Source of the DNA: Shinella sp. H4-D48
Lineage (GTDB): Bacteria; Pseudomonadota; Alphaproteobacteria; Rhizobiales; Rhizobiaceae
Direction: 5' to 3'
Assembly: GCF_022637395.1 (NCBI RefSeq)
Contig: NZ_CP093337.1
Location: 2,874,501 to 2,938,500 of the forward strand
Length of the DNA stretch: 64,000 nucleotides
The notes below the pieces were generated by a model. The model was given only the letters and a program-made list of their open reading frames with translations. It was not told the origin of the DNA and made no database searches. How positions within the stretch are numbered: position 1 is the stretch's first letter; each line of letters begins with the position of its first letter. A program made the position numbers and the translations under genes. Below, piece after piece: positions 1 to 11,547 of the stretch.

Positions 1-1813
1 CCCACTTGTTGCCGAGGCGCAGCACCGGCAGAACGCCGTTTTCCGCAAGGTCGCCGCAGATCTGCTGCGACATGCGGATGCGCACATGCTCGACGATCTG
101 CTCGGTCTTGCGGACATGCGGGGCAAGTTCGGCCACGGCTTCCAGAATGAGATGCAGGTTGCGGATGGAAACGCGCTCGGCGAGCAGCAGCTTCAGCACG
201 GCCTGGAGGCCGGAATAGGACATGTGCGAGGAGCAGATCTCGTCGGCGAGCTTGCGATATTCCGGATCAAGCCGTTCGATCAGCACCTTCACGTCCTTGT
301 AGGAGAGAAGCTGCGGCAGGTTGTTGCGGATGACCTCGGAAAGGTGCGTGAGAACGACCGACACGTTGTCGATGGGATGGAAACCCTCGCGGCGCAGGTC
401 ATCGGCAAAGGTCTCGAGGATCGATACCGCCGGCATGCCGAACGCGGGCTCGCGGATATCGTCGCCCGGCACGCTCGGCTTGCGGCCGCCGCCGGTGACG
501 ACAAGCACTTCGCCGACGCGCACGATGTTGGAGGCGATCGTCGTGCCGTGGATACGGATCTGATAGGACTTGTCGGGAATGGCGATGTCGTCCGAAACCT
601 TGATCTCGGGCACCACGAAACCGTACTGACCGGCGAACTTCTTTCGCATCTTGCCCACGCGGAAAGCCAGTTCCTGGTGCGCGCCGAGAAGGCGCGTGGA
701 AACCTGCTTGCCGAGAAGCAGCTCGATTTCGGCGGTCTTCAGCACAGACTTGACCGAATCCTTTTCCTGGTCTCGCGTCGCCTGAACCTGCTGGGCCTCC
801 GCTTCGCGCTTGACCCGGTTCTCTTCCTCGATACGGCGCGGGATGACCCAGCTGCCGAAGGCCATCACACCGCCCAGCGCCGTGAAAGGAAGGAAGGGCA
901 GACCGGGAATGATTGCGAGCAGGAACATGAGCGAGGAAGCGACGAGCAGCGCGCGTGGATAGCCGGACAGCTGGTTGATGACCGCCTGGTCCGTGGAACC
1001 TGCGGTGCCTCCGCGTGACACGATCAGGCCGGCTGCGAGCGATACGATCAGGGCGGGGATCTGCGAGACGAGACCGTCGCCGACCGAAAGCTTCACGAAA
1101 ACGTCGGCCGCTTCGGAAAGCTCCATTCCGTGGCGGAAATAGCCGATGATGATGCCGCCGAAGACGTTGATGGACGTAATCAGAAGGCCGGCGATAGCGT
1201 CGCCGCGCACGAACTTCGACGCACCGTCCATCGAACCGAAGAAGGAGCTCTCCTCTTCCAGTTCCCGCCGTCGCAGCTGCGCCTGCTTCTCGTCGATCAG
1301 ACCTGCCGACAGGTCGGCGTCGATCGACATCTGCTTGCCGGGAATGGCATCGAGGGTGAAGCGGGCGCCGACTTCGGCGATACGCGTCGCACCCTTGGTG
1401 ATGACGATGAAGTTCACCACGATCAGGATCATGAAGACGATGAGACCGATGACGAAGTCGCCGGACATGACGAGGCTGGCAAAGCCCGCGATCACGCCGC
1501 CGGCGGCGTCATGGCCTTCATTGCCATGGGAAAGAATGACACGAGTCGTGGCGATATTGAGCGCCAGACGGATCATCGTCGCGATCAGCAGGACCGTCGG
1601 GAAGGACGAGAAATCGAGCGGGCGCTGAATCCACAGCGAGACCATGAGGATCAGCACGGAAAAGGCGATGGAGAAGGCCAGCCCGACATCGATCATGAAG
1701 ACCGGGATGGGCAGGAAGAGAATCGACAGGATCGTCAGGATGCCGACGGCGAAGGCGATATCGCGGCCTCTGGGGCTGACCTTCGGAATGCTGATTGCCG
1801 GTACTTGCGCCAT
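1..1813 (-). CDS. flhA: Flagellar export gate protein FlhA (partial, C-terminus beyond left edge)
   Basis: FlhA is the large inner-membrane subunit of the flagellar type III export gate; its cytoplasmic domain docks chaperone-substrate complexes. The start is the ATG at 1813-1811, giving [20 protein letters not shown] followed by strongly hydrophobic segments ([20 protein letters not shown] and onward), as in the family. About 604 residues are visible and the frame is still open at the left edge (ending RLGNKW), so roughly 90 residues of a usual ~695 lie outside. It follows fliQ in the same direction after a 146-base gap, as in other rhizobial flagellar clusters. The plus-strand frames over this stretch are shadows. 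Confidence 0.95.
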   Translation of the reverse strand, partial: MAQVPAISIPKVSPRGRDIAFAVGILTILSILFLPIPVFMIDVGLAFSIAFSVLILMVSLWIQRPLDFSSFPTVLLIATMIRLALNIATTRVILSHGNEGHDAAGGVIAGFASLVMSGDFVIGLIVFMILIVVNFIVITKGATRIAEVGARFTLDAIPGKQMSIDADLSAGLIDEKQAQLRRRELEEESSFFGSMDGASKFVRGDAIAGLLITSINVFGGIIIGYFRHGMELSEAADVFVKLSVGDGLVSQIPALIVSLAAGLIVSRGGTAGSTDQAVINQLSGYPRALLVASSLMFLLAIIPGLPFLPFTALGGVMAFGSWVIPRRIEEENRVKREAEAQQVQATRDQEKDSVKSVLKTAEIELLLGKQVSTRLLGAHQELAFRVGKMRKKFAGQYGFVVPEIKVSDDIAIPDKSYQIRIHGTTIASNIVRVGEVLVVTGGGRKPSVPGDDIREPAFGMPAVSILETFADDLRREGFHPIDNVSVVLTHLSEVIRNNLPQLLSYKDVKVLIERLDPEYRKLADEICSSHMSYSGLQAVLKLLLAERVSIRNLHLILEAVAELAPHVRKTEQIVEHVRIRMSQQICGDLAENGVLPVLRLGNKW

Positions 1814-1959
1814 CTGAAAGAATCCCGTCTCGTCATGAGAGGCTGCGCCGCGTCACACGCGTCGCCCATTTTCGCCGTCAGACGTACAGGTCGAAGCTTG
1901 CGCGAGGGTGGCAGGAGACGCGGAAACGCGCGAACCGGACGAGGCGGGACAAAGCCGCC

Positions 1960-2226
1960 CTAGAACCCGGTCTGGATCCGGGAAAACACGAGATCGGTAA
2001 AGATGGAAATCTGGGCGCCTATGAAGGGCGCCGAAATGGCGAGCGTGACCATGATCGCCAGGATTTTTGGCACGAAGGTCAGGGTCATTTCCTGTACCTG
2101 CGTCAACGCCTGAATGAAGGCAATGACGACGCCCACGAGCATGGCGGCAAGAACCGCCGGACCGGACGCCACGATGACCGTCCAGATGGCTGCCTGCGCG
2201 ATATCGAGGGCGTCTGCCTCATTCAC
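1960..2226 (-). CDS. fliQ: Flagellar export apparatus protein FliQ
   Basis: An 88-residue membrane protein of the export-gate core, where FliP, FliQ and FliR form the helical channel. Two hydrophobic helices are visible (about residues 15-40, GPAVLAAMLVGVVIAFIQAL, and 50-75, ILAIMVTLAISAPFIG), separated by the short TQVQE loop typical of FliQ. Length matches the family (about 89). It lies 9 bases downstream of flgD and upstream of flhA, in the rhizobial order flgD-fliQ-flhA. Confidence 0.95.
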   Translation of the reverse strand: MNEADALDIAQAAIWTVIVASGPAVLAAMLVGVVIAFIQALTQVQEMTLTFVPKILAIMVTLAISAPFIGAQISIFTDLVFSRIQTGF

Positions 2227-2235
2227 GGATGGGTT

Positions 2236-4533
<2,298 letters not shown>

Positions 4534-4536
4534 AAC

Positions 4537-5982
4537 TTAGCCCGCCGCTTGGAGAAGCGCGGTGATCATTTCATCGACCGCCGCAACCAGTTTCGCCGAT
4601 GCCTTGTAGGACTGCTCAAGGTCGAGAAGCAGCGCAAGTTCCTCGTCAAGGCTGACGGATGTCACACTCTGCAAGGCTTCCTGCGTGCGGGCCAGCAGCG
4701 CGTTCTTGTCGTCGGCGGCCGTCGTCGCCGCGCTGCGCAGCTGCTCCAGCCAGCCGACCGAACCGGTCGCGAAAGCCAGCAGCGATGCGTTCGTGTCGAT
4801 GGCCGCGGCCGGATCGAACGTGACCGGTGTCTCGAACGCTGCCGCATAGTTGTTCAGCAGCACCGAGAAGCTGGCATTGTTGTCGATATTGAAGGTCTCG
4901 TTGATGCCATCACGCAGCAGCTTGGCGTTGCCGCCCTGGTTGGTGATGACAGCCGGATTGACCTTGATGACCGTCGAAAGGCCGGGGACGACCGCATCGA
5001 CGCTGAGATCGTCGCCAACGGCAACGCCATTGCGGATGAACAGGCCGTCCATGACGCCGCCGGCCGTGTTCTCGGAGAACATCGTGATCAGGCTGCGAGC
5101 AGTTTCGTCGAGTTGGGCCTGGAAGGTCGGAGCGGCATGGTCGCGGATCTGCAACAGGCCGGCGATGGTGCCGCGTGCGCTGGTGTTGCCCGCTGCACCC
5201 ATCTGCACCGGCACGCCGTCGATGAGAACCTGGTTGCCCGTCACGGTGGCGGTATAGGTGGTCGTCGGAACGAAGCTGACGGCACGCGCCTCGGTCTCGA
5301 ACAACACCGTTCCGTCACTGGTGTAGAGCGCCAGATCGTTGTTGGTGCGGTTGACCGTGTTGACGCCGACGATGCCGGAAATCTGCGTCAGAAGCTTGTC
5401 GCGCTGATCCAGCGCGTCATTAACGTCTGTGCCAGCCGCCGTGCCCTGGCGGACCTGGTCGTTATAGGTCTTGAATTCCTTGAGAAGCCGGTTGAGTTCC
5501 TTGACCGCGGTATCGATGTCGGCATCAGCTTCAGAACGGAGCTTCTGGAGCGCTTCGGACGTGCTGTTCAGCGACGTTGCGACATCGACCGCATCCGCCA
5601 CAACCGTTTCGGCGAGCGAGACTTCGTTCGGCTTGTCCGCGAAGGTCTGGAGATTGTCACGCAGCTTGGCGAGATAGGTGGAGGGGGCGAGCTCGTAGTC
5701 CTCGCCGCCCAACATCATCTTCATGCGCGAAAGGCCCGCGAGAACCGTATCCTGAGCCGAAGCCTTAGAGATACTGAGCAGGTTCTGCTTCAGGAGCGCT
5801 TCGTTCTGCGCCCGCTGCGTTTCGACGACGGTGGCACCGGAGGTTGCCGTGGCGAGGACCGCCGCACGGCGCGCATAGGCCGGGTCGCTTGCATTGGCAA
5901 TGTTCTTCGAAACGACGGCCGATTGCAGGCCTACGTTGGAAAAACTTGACTGAGCAGTCTTCATAGCTGCTGTAAGCGACAT
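4537..5982 (-). CDS. flgK: Hook-associated protein FlgK (HAP1)
   Basis: FlgK forms the first hook-filament junction layer. The 481-residue product begins MSLTAAMKTAQSSFSNVGLQ and carries the rod/hook-family motif SKNIANASDPAYARR near residues 24-38, which pairs with the C-terminal LEQSYKASAKLVAAVDEMI helix. It lies 45 bases downstream of flgE and 3 bases upstream of flgL, so one transcript from the flgE side probably carries flgE-flgK-flgL-flaF-flbT-flgD-fliQ-flhA. Confidence 0.94.
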   Translation of the reverse strand: MSLTAAMKTAQSSFSNVGLQSAVVSKNIANASDPAYARRAAVLATATSGATVVETQRAQNEALLKQNLLSISKASAQDTVLAGLSRMKMMLGGEDYELAPSTYLAKLRDNLQTFADKPNEVSLAETVVADAVDVATSLNSTSEALQKLRSEADADIDTAVKELNRLLKEFKTYNDQVRQGTAAGTDVNDALDQRDKLLTQISGIVGVNTVNRTNNDLALYTSDGTVLFETEARAVSFVPTTTYTATVTGNQVLIDGVPVQMGAAGNTSARGTIAGLLQIRDHAAPTFQAQLDETARSLITMFSENTAGGVMDGLFIRNGVAVGDDLSVDAVVPGLSTVIKVNPAVITNQGGNAKLLRDGINETFNIDNNASFSVLLNNYAAAFETPVTFDPAAAIDTNASLLAFATGSVGWLEQLRSAATTAADDKNALLARTQEALQSVTSVSLDEELALLLDLEQSYKASAKLVAAVDEMITALLQAAG

Positions 5983-6027
5983 CAGTTCTACCTAACTTTC
6001 GAGTGCACGCCGAACCGTCATGCCACC

Positions 6028-7323
6028 TTATCTCTTGAGGTTGACGAGGACTTCCATGAGTTCGGAACCGGTCTGGAAGACCTTCGAATTGGCCGTGTAG
6101 TTGCGCTGAGATTCGATCATGCTCGTCAGCTCTTCGGCGATATCGACATTCGAATCTTCCAGCGCGCCGGACAGGATCGTTCCGAAGCCGCCGTTGCCGG
6201 CATAGCCCATGACGATGACGCCCGAATCGTTGCTCTGCGAATAGACGTTGCCCGCAAGCGGCTTGAGGTTGTCGGGGCTCTGCACGTTCGCCATGGCGAT
6301 ACGGTATTTCGGAGCCAGGTCGCCGTTCTCATACTTGAGATAGACAATACCGTCGTCGCTGATCTCGTAGCCGGCAACACCGCTGGGGCCAATGCCGTCG
6401 ATATCGCCCTTGGCCGCGAATGCGGCTGCAAGCTGCGTGCTGCCGCCGGTCGCGCCGCCGATCGAAACCGTGAGCGACTTCAGCACAGCGCCGTCGATCG
6501 GAAGCTCGTCCAGAACGAGGTCTGCAGGGCTTGCGGGCGTCTCGAGCTTGCCTTCCGCGTCGAAGGTCATGGTCTGGGGCGTCGCGTCGTCGACGCTGGC
6601 CACGATGGCGGGCGGCGTCGCACCGCTCATCATGTCGTAGATGTCACCCGTCTCGGGATCGGTGTAGGTGACCGTGACTTCCCATTCGCTGGTCGGCGGC
6701 GGGCCGGCGGTCGTGCTGACTTTCGTGTAGTTGAAGTCGAGCTTGCGCGTGTTGCCCAGGCTGTCATAGGCGACGAGCGACGTCGCCTTCTTGTAGCCAT
6801 CGGCCTCGTTCGACGGCAGGTTGACATGCAGGTAGCCCTTTTCGGACGCCTTCACGTTCAATTCGCCGGAGGCGAGGTTGATCTTCTCGAGACCTGCAAA
6901 GCCGTTGATGACAACGGTCGGGTCTTCCGTCGACGAGTAGGGATAGCCCATCAGCGTGAAGCCGGCCGAGTTCTTCAGCGTGCCATCGCTCATCGGGGTA
7001 AAGGCGCCGGCGCGTGTCAGATATTCGACACCATCAGAACCCTGGACGATGAAAAAGCCCCGGCCGTTGATGGCCAGGTCCGTTGCCGAGGTCGTGTAGG
7101 TGAAGGTGCCCTGCGATGAAATGGAGTAACGGACATCGGTGGTGACACCACCCGAATTGTAGGCGCCGCCGGTCGTGGGAAGAATCAGCGAAGAGAACTG
7201 CGTCGCGGCCTTCTTGTAGCCCGTCGTGTTCGCGTTCGCGATGTTGTCGGCAACCGTGCTCAGGCGGTTTGCCTGAGCGTTCATGCCGGAAACACCCGTT
7301 CTCATCGTGCCGTAAAGACTCAT
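6028..7323 (-). CDS. flgE: Flagellar hook protein FlgE
   Basis: FlgE polymerises into the hook. The 431-residue product starts MSLYGTMRTGVSGMNAQANR, with the rod/hook motif VADNIANANTTGYKKA at about residues 24-39, and ends with the family C-terminal motif (SNVDIAEELTSMIESQRNYT, FQTGSELMEVLVNLKR). Length fits rhizobial FlgE. It is the first gene of the block that follows rem; the 99 bases between flgE and rem could hold its promoter. Confidence 0.95.
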   Translation of the reverse strand: MSLYGTMRTGVSGMNAQANRLSTVADNIANANTTGYKKAATQFSSLILPTTGGAYNSGGVTTDVRYSISSQGTFTYTTSATDLAINGRGFFIVQGSDGVEYLTRAGAFTPMSDGTLKNSAGFTLMGYPYSSTEDPTVVINGFAGLEKINLASGELNVKASEKGYLHVNLPSNEADGYKKATSLVAYDSLGNTRKLDFNYTKVSTTAGPPPTSEWEVTVTYTDPETGDIYDMMSGATPPAIVASVDDATPQTMTFDAEGKLETPASPADLVLDELPIDGAVLKSLTVSIGGATGGSTQLAAAFAAKGDIDGIGPSGVAGYEISDDGIVYLKYENGDLAPKYRIAMANVQSPDNLKPLAGNVYSQSNDSGVIVMGYAGNGGFGTILSGALEDSNVDIAEELTSMIESQRNYTANSKVFQTGSELMEVLVNLKR

Positions 7324-7422
7324 GTCAAATCCCCGTTCGTCTCGTCTTAGCGACCCTATGGGACGGGCCTTGCGTGAAGCTGGCTGCCGGGGTCCGCCTT
7401 CCCCGCCCGCCGGCGGTGATTT

Positions 7423-8097
7423 TCAGCTCTGCCAATCGATGCAGTAGCCAAGGAAGCGCTTGGAATCGATCGGGTCGAAACCGAGCTTCTTGCGCAGTTT
7501 CTTACGCAGCTTGCTGATGTGGCTTTCGACGACGTTCTCTTCGACGTCCTCATCGAAGATGCCGTAGATCGCATTGAAGATCTGGGACTTCGAGAGTCGG
7601 CGGCCGCGGTTGGCGACCAGATATTCGAGGATGCGGCGCTCACGGCGCGGCAGGGCGAAGACGTCGCCGGAAATTTCCGGGTCGCGGCCATCCGAGAAGA
7701 CGCGGATCGGGCCGATGTCGGTATGGTTGGCAAGTGCCTTGAGGCGACGCCGGATGGCCGCCGCACGGGCCAGGATTTCACGGGGGTGAACCGGCTTGCG
7801 CACGACATCGTCGACACCGCTGTCGAAGAAGGCGAGCGTCGTTTCCAGGGACGGCGTGTCGCTGACAGCGATCACCGGAGCCTGTGAGCGATCACGGATC
7901 GCCCGCGGCAACTCCATGGAGAGTTGGCACTGGCCGATCAGGAACGCTTCAACCGCGTCGATATCGGAATCGGCAGCGGTGTTCACCCACTCGCCGAATT
8001 CACGTGGATCGAACCCCGTCGAGGGCACGCCCTCGCGTCCAAAAAGAGAAGTATAGCCATCTTTAACGAGCTCGCGCTCATCAACCACTACGATCAT
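7423..8097 (-). CDS. rem: OmpR-type transcriptional regulator of motility Rem
   Basis: Rem activates late flagellar genes in Sinorhizobium and relatives and is itself activated by VisN-VisR. The 224-residue product has an N-terminal receiver-like half (residues 1-115, with VVVDE at the start and a conserved-looking KP at 101-102) and a C-terminal winged helix (about 130-222, [43 protein letters not shown]). Where a receiver domain normally has its phosphorylated aspartate (end of strand 3, about residues 50-57, VEAFLIGQ), no aspartate is seen, so phosphorylation-independent control is plausible. A TTAA-N7-TTAA box lies about 92 bases upstream. Confidence 0.9.
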   Translation of the reverse strand: MIVVVDERELVKDGYTSLFGREGVPSTGFDPREFGEWVNTAADSDIDAVEAFLIGQCQLSMELPRAIRDRSQAPVIAVSDTPSLETTLAFFDSGVDDVVRKPVHPREILARAAAIRRRLKALANHTDIGPIRVFSDGRDPEISGDVFALPRRERRILEYLVANRGRRLSKSQIFNAIYGIFDEDVEENVVESHISKLRKKLRKKLGFDPIDSKRFLGYCIDWQS

Positions 8098-8188
8098 TCG
8101 TCCGCCTCCGAATCAGTGTGGTGCTTCGTTAAGGCAGTGGTACGAATCGGGCGAATCAGCAGCAACTAGAGGAAGTGAGTGGGTGGAA

Positions 8189-8206
8189 TTAACAGTTGAT
8201 TAACCA
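8189..8206. promoter_or_regulatory. CtrA-like box upstream of rem
   Basis: The 281 bases between rem (minus) and the transglycosylase end hold no gene. At 8189-8203 the sequence is TTAACAGTTGATTAA, extended by CCA, which fits TTAA-N7-TTAA, the CtrA binding form in alphaproteobacteria. It lies 92-109 bases upstream of the rem start codon. A second pair at 8275-8288 has a spacer of six, not seven. Binding by CtrA is inferred. Confidence 0.55.
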
Positions 8207-8378
8207 ATGCGTGCCGATTTGATCTAGATATAGTGGCTATCCAGACTGGTCGCCACAACTTTCTCGTGGAAAAGTTAACAAAGGTTAACGCGCACCCTTG
8301 GCCTGCCCAAAACGTGGCACATTCCCGCCACATTGCGGCACACCTCATATCTGAGGAAAAATTCAACCTTTAGTCGAA

Positions 8379-8957
8379 TTACTGGCAGAACTGTTTCGCG
8401 TTCTGCGTCCAGCTTCCGTAGCCGGTTGCAACCAGATTCGCGATCACTCGGCAGACATAACGCTTTTGCGCCGGGTCGTTGTTGGGACCGGCGTGATAGC
8501 GTGCCACGGCCATCGTCCAGGTCTCGTGACGAGCATGCAGCCTGGCGAGGAATGCGGCGGCATATTCGACATTCTTGCGCGGGTCGAACATCTCTGCCGG
8601 TGAGGTAAAGTGCTCACCGTGGAAATGATGGTTTATCTGCATGCAGCCAAGGTCGATCAGCTTTGCACCGCGCCCCCGGGCCGCCTGAAAGACCTCGAGC
8701 GCCTCCTCACGGCTGCGGCCGAAATAGGCCTTGCCTTCGATGTTGAGAGCGAAAGGCTGAAGCGACCCCTTCCTGCCGGTTTCCGTCAACCCTACCGAGT
8801 AGAGGATGCCGGCTGGAATGTCGTATTTGGCGGCTGCCGCAAGGATCTCCCGCTCGCAGCTTCCAACCGCAGCCTTCGCCTCAGAGATAGACGCCGCCAG
8901 ACCGATAAGACTGGCTGCCAGAAAGGCCAGACGCGTTGTCCGTCGTATTGTCCTCAC
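8379..8957 (-). CDS. Secreted lytic transglycosylase (SLT domain), flagellar-cluster type
   Basis: This probably cleaves peptidoglycan in the periplasm, perhaps to let the rod pass the wall. The chosen start is the GTG at 8957, preceded by GGGAGG; it gives a 192-residue product with a signal peptide (RRTTRLAFLAASLIGLAASI, cleavage near AKA-AVG). The mature part shows the Slt pattern: the glutamate of SVGLTETGRKG, DLGCMQINHHFH, YAAAFLARL and MAVARYHAGPNN. A longer frame to 9074 would lose the signal peptide. It overlaps the end of fliK by 77 bases and corresponds to the orf between motD/fliK and rem in S. meliloti. Confidence 0.85.
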   Translation of the reverse strand: MRTIRRTTRLAFLAASLIGLAASISEAKAAVGSCEREILAAAAKYDIPAGILYSVGLTETGRKGSLQPFALNIEGKAYFGRSREEALEVFQAARGRGAKLIDLGCMQINHHFHGEHFTSPAEMFDPRKNVEYAAAFLARLHARHETWTMAVARYHAGPNNDPAQKRYVCRVIANLVATGYGSWTQNAKQFCQ

Positions 8958-10236
8958 GGGAGCCTCCCTGCCCTGCAAACGTGCCTGAACCTTCACCACC
9001 GCCCTGGCGGCCGTCTTCACGCGCCTGCGGCTGGTTGGAGAATTGCTGCTGCTGATCCGCACCGCCCTGCGCATTGGCGCTGCGGTCGACAGGCGAAAGC
9101 TGAACGCTCACCTGATCCACTGCAAAGCCCTGCGCGCGCAGCGCGCGCACGATGGCGTCTTGATCGTCGCTGAGCTGGCGATAGGCCTCGCCCGTCTCCA
9201 CCTGCAGCGAAACGACCAGCGCGTCGCCATGCAGGCGTAGCGTCGCCGTCACGAGGCCAAGCTCGATCGGGTTCATCTGGATCTTCAGCGTATTGACCAC
9301 CTTGCCCGTGGCGGCCTGTTCGTGACCGATACCGCTCGTCGCACTCAGAGAGGTCACCCATTCGGGATCCTGCGTAATCGCCGTCGTCACGGCAGCCGCA
9401 TTGCTGGTCTGCGCCAGGCCGATATAGCGGCGCGCCTCGACAACGGTGACACCCTCGCCGCGTGGTCCCGTCGGATTGGCGTCGCGCAGCGTTGCACGGT
9501 CACCTGAACCGGAAAGACTCAAATCAAGATCGCGTCCCTTGCCATCGGCGCGCGCGATCCGGAAAAGCTTGTCCGTCTCGGACTGCGGCTGCTCGCCACC
9601 ATCAGTGTCGGCGAGTTCCGAAGCGTCGCCCTTTACGGTCGCGTCGGCAGCTACACCTGCCTTGCCTCCCGATTTCGCTGCTGGCTCGGCTCGTCCCTCA
9701 TGTGCGGCGGCGGAAATGGATTTCCCGGCACCCGCCAAGACAGCCTGCGGCATGGTATTTTGCGCGCCGAGCATTTCGAGAAGGTTGCCGACATCGGTTT
9801 TGTCTGCGCCTTCTGCCTTGGCACCGGGATGGTCGTCGCCCTCGGCCGGCACGGTGTTTTCATCGCTTTCGCCAGTCCGGGCCTTGCGACCGGACGCGGC
9901 GGCCCCAAGAAGTGCCGCAACCTTCTCCTCGAAGGAAACGCCTGCTTCCGCCTCATCCTGCGGCTTGCCCAGTGCACTGGCGAGCGCCGTTATGTCGCGG
10001 CGGCCCACCTTCACGCGCGGATCGGCAGCCTCGTCCTCGCCCTGCTCGCCCTTGCCGGAGATCGATATCCGCCCGCCCTTCTGACCGCCCTGACCCTCGC
10101 GCCCATGGAGGCTGGCGATGGCATGCGAGAAGCCGTTCTCTTCCGAGCCGCCGGCGCCGTTTCCGTCGCCTGCCTTGCCCTTGCCGGGAACAGGCCCCGA
10201 CGCGATGCCCAAAACACCGCCACCGATCGTGCTCAT
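8881..10236 (-). CDS. fliK: Flagellar hook-length control protein FliK (formerly MotD)
   Basis: FliK measures hook length and switches export specificity. The 451-residue product has a long low-complexity N-terminus rich in Gly, Lys, Asp and Glu, and a conserved C-terminal hook-length domain (about residues 320-400: LKIQMNPIELGLVTATLRLH, VVSLQVETGEAYRQL, LRAQGFAVDQVSVQL). The tail is Gln/Gly-rich. In S. meliloti the gene at this position, first called motD, was shown to act as fliK. Its start overlaps the motC stop (ATGA) and its last 77 bases overlap the transglycosylase. Confidence 0.87.
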   Translation of the reverse strand: MSTIGGGVLGIASGPVPGKGKAGDGNGAGGSEENGFSHAIASLHGREGQGGQKGGRISISGKGEQGEDEAADPRVKVGRRDITALASALGKPQDEAEAGVSFEEKVAALLGAAASGRKARTGESDENTVPAEGDDHPGAKAEGADKTDVGNLLEMLGAQNTMPQAVLAGAGKSISAAAHEGRAEPAAKSGGKAGVAADATVKGDASELADTDGGEQPQSETDKLFRIARADGKGRDLDLSLSGSGDRATLRDANPTGPRGEGVTVVEARRYIGLAQTSNAAAVTTAITQDPEWVTSLSATSGIGHEQAATGKVVNTLKIQMNPIELGLVTATLRLHGDALVVSLQVETGEAYRQLSDDQDAIVRALRAQGFAVDQVSVQLSPVDRSANAQGGADQQQQFSNQPQAREDGRQGGGEGSGTFAGQGGSREDNTTDNASGLSGSQSYRSGGVYL

Positions 10237-11543
10237 GTGCCTTCTCCCTCCAATAGCTTGTCGATCTCATCCAGCTTCGACCGGCCGCCCGACACGAAGC
10301 TGTCGAAGGCGGGGTCGACGCCCGCCCGCTCTTTCTCGACTTTCGCGTCTTTCTCCGGCTCTGCCACCGCCGCCGCGTCCGTCGACGTCTCGGTGGGCCG
10401 AGCGGCCGTTTCCGCCGCGTTCAGGCTGTCATAGGAAGCGTCCTCGCCCTCCGGCACCGTCGTGACGACAGGCTCGGTTTTCTGGGCCGAGGCGACCGGC
10501 TCGCGCAGGACCTCTTCCGCGACAGCTCGCGCGGCCTCTTTCAGGGCGCGGTCCTTCACGGAAAGCTTGTCATCCGGAATGGCGACGATCGTCTCCATGG
10601 CGGAGGCGACATCGCCCGAGGGCACCGACGCCAGACCCGAATAGAGATCCGCCAGAGCCTTCGGCACGCTTTCGCCATCTCCCGACAGGATCTGGGCGCG
10701 CTCTGCCGCCAGCGACGCGAGCTTGTTCTGGCCCGAGATGGCGGCAAGCCGCGCCATGCGCAGATAGACTTCCCGCTGGCGCGGCACGTCCATGAACGAC
10801 AGGACCTCGAGAATATCCTTCTCGTTGAGCTTTTCGAAATTATCGACCGCCAGTGTCACGAAGAGATCGGCGAACTGGCTGGCATAGGGCGAGCGCAGAT
10901 ATCGACGGGCATAGCGATTGGCATAGCCCATGCTCCGGTCGATCCAGCCGGCCTGGCTGGCGATGTAGATAGAGCGGCGCAGCGCCGCCTCCTCCACAAT
11001 GGTGCCGGGCGCAACGAGGCGCGCCCAGTCAAAATAACTCAGGGCCAGCGCGGGGTCCTTGCGCAGCACGGAATTGGCCGAGACGAGCGCCAGATAGGGG
11101 CCGACCCGCGAACGCTTGTACTCAGGGAAGATTTCGGCCAGCGACTTCACGCTCTGGCTGCCGGTCCCGCTGAGATAGTTGCGCAACGCATCGGTGAGGC
11201 GGGAATCGAAATGGCCTTCGACGTCCTTCTTGATCAGGAATTCCAGCGTCTCGGGATTGCCGCCGCTCATGGCATAGACCAGCGCGGCATCCACATTGCG
11301 GGGATCGTCGAAAATCGCAGGCTCAGCGGTGCGCAGCCGCGCGTCGATGGTCGTCAGCAGGAAGCGCTGCATCTCCATGGCCGAGTGGTCACCGAGCACC
11401 ACCGTATCCTGCACGAACTGCAACGACCGGATCATCTTGTAGGGCGCCAGATCGTCAGGGCTCTCGGCGCGCGCGAGCGCAGCGGCTGAAAACGCAGCCG
11501 CCAGAACCGTTCCCAACAGAAGGAAGCGCCCGAATGGCTTCAT
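10233..11543 (-). CDS. motC: Periplasmic motility protein MotC
   Basis: MotC is a periplasmic protein of rhizobia that works with MotB in the stator and is stabilised by MotE. The start at 11543 gives a clear signal peptide (MKPFGRFLLLGTVLAAAFSA, cleavage near ARAES) and a 436-residue product; the upstream open frame lies inside motB and is discarded. Helical, TPR-like stretches (RQREVYLRMARLAAISGQNK) fill the middle and the tail is acidic and low-complexity. It starts 4 bases after the motB stop. Confidence 0.9.
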   Translation of the reverse strand: MKPFGRFLLLGTVLAAAFSAAALARAESPDDLAPYKMIRSLQFVQDTVVLGDHSAMEMQRFLLTTIDARLRTAEPAIFDDPRNVDAALVYAMSGGNPETLEFLIKKDVEGHFDSRLTDALRNYLSGTGSQSVKSLAEIFPEYKRSRVGPYLALVSANSVLRKDPALALSYFDWARLVAPGTIVEEAALRRSIYIASQAGWIDRSMGYANRYARRYLRSPYASQFADLFVTLAVDNFEKLNEKDILEVLSFMDVPRQREVYLRMARLAAISGQNKLASLAAERAQILSGDGESVPKALADLYSGLASVPSGDVASAMETIVAIPDDKLSVKDRALKEAARAVAEEVLREPVASAQKTEPVVTTVPEGEDASYDSLNAAETAARPTETSTDAAAVAEPEKDAKVEKERAGVDPAFDSFVSGGRSKLDEIDKLLEGEGT

Positions 11544-11547
11544 CGTC

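Noticed and set aside
8275-8288. Second TTAA pair upstream of rem (TTAACAAAGGTTAA).
   Set aside because: Spacer is six bases, not seven, so it is not called as a CtrA-type box.
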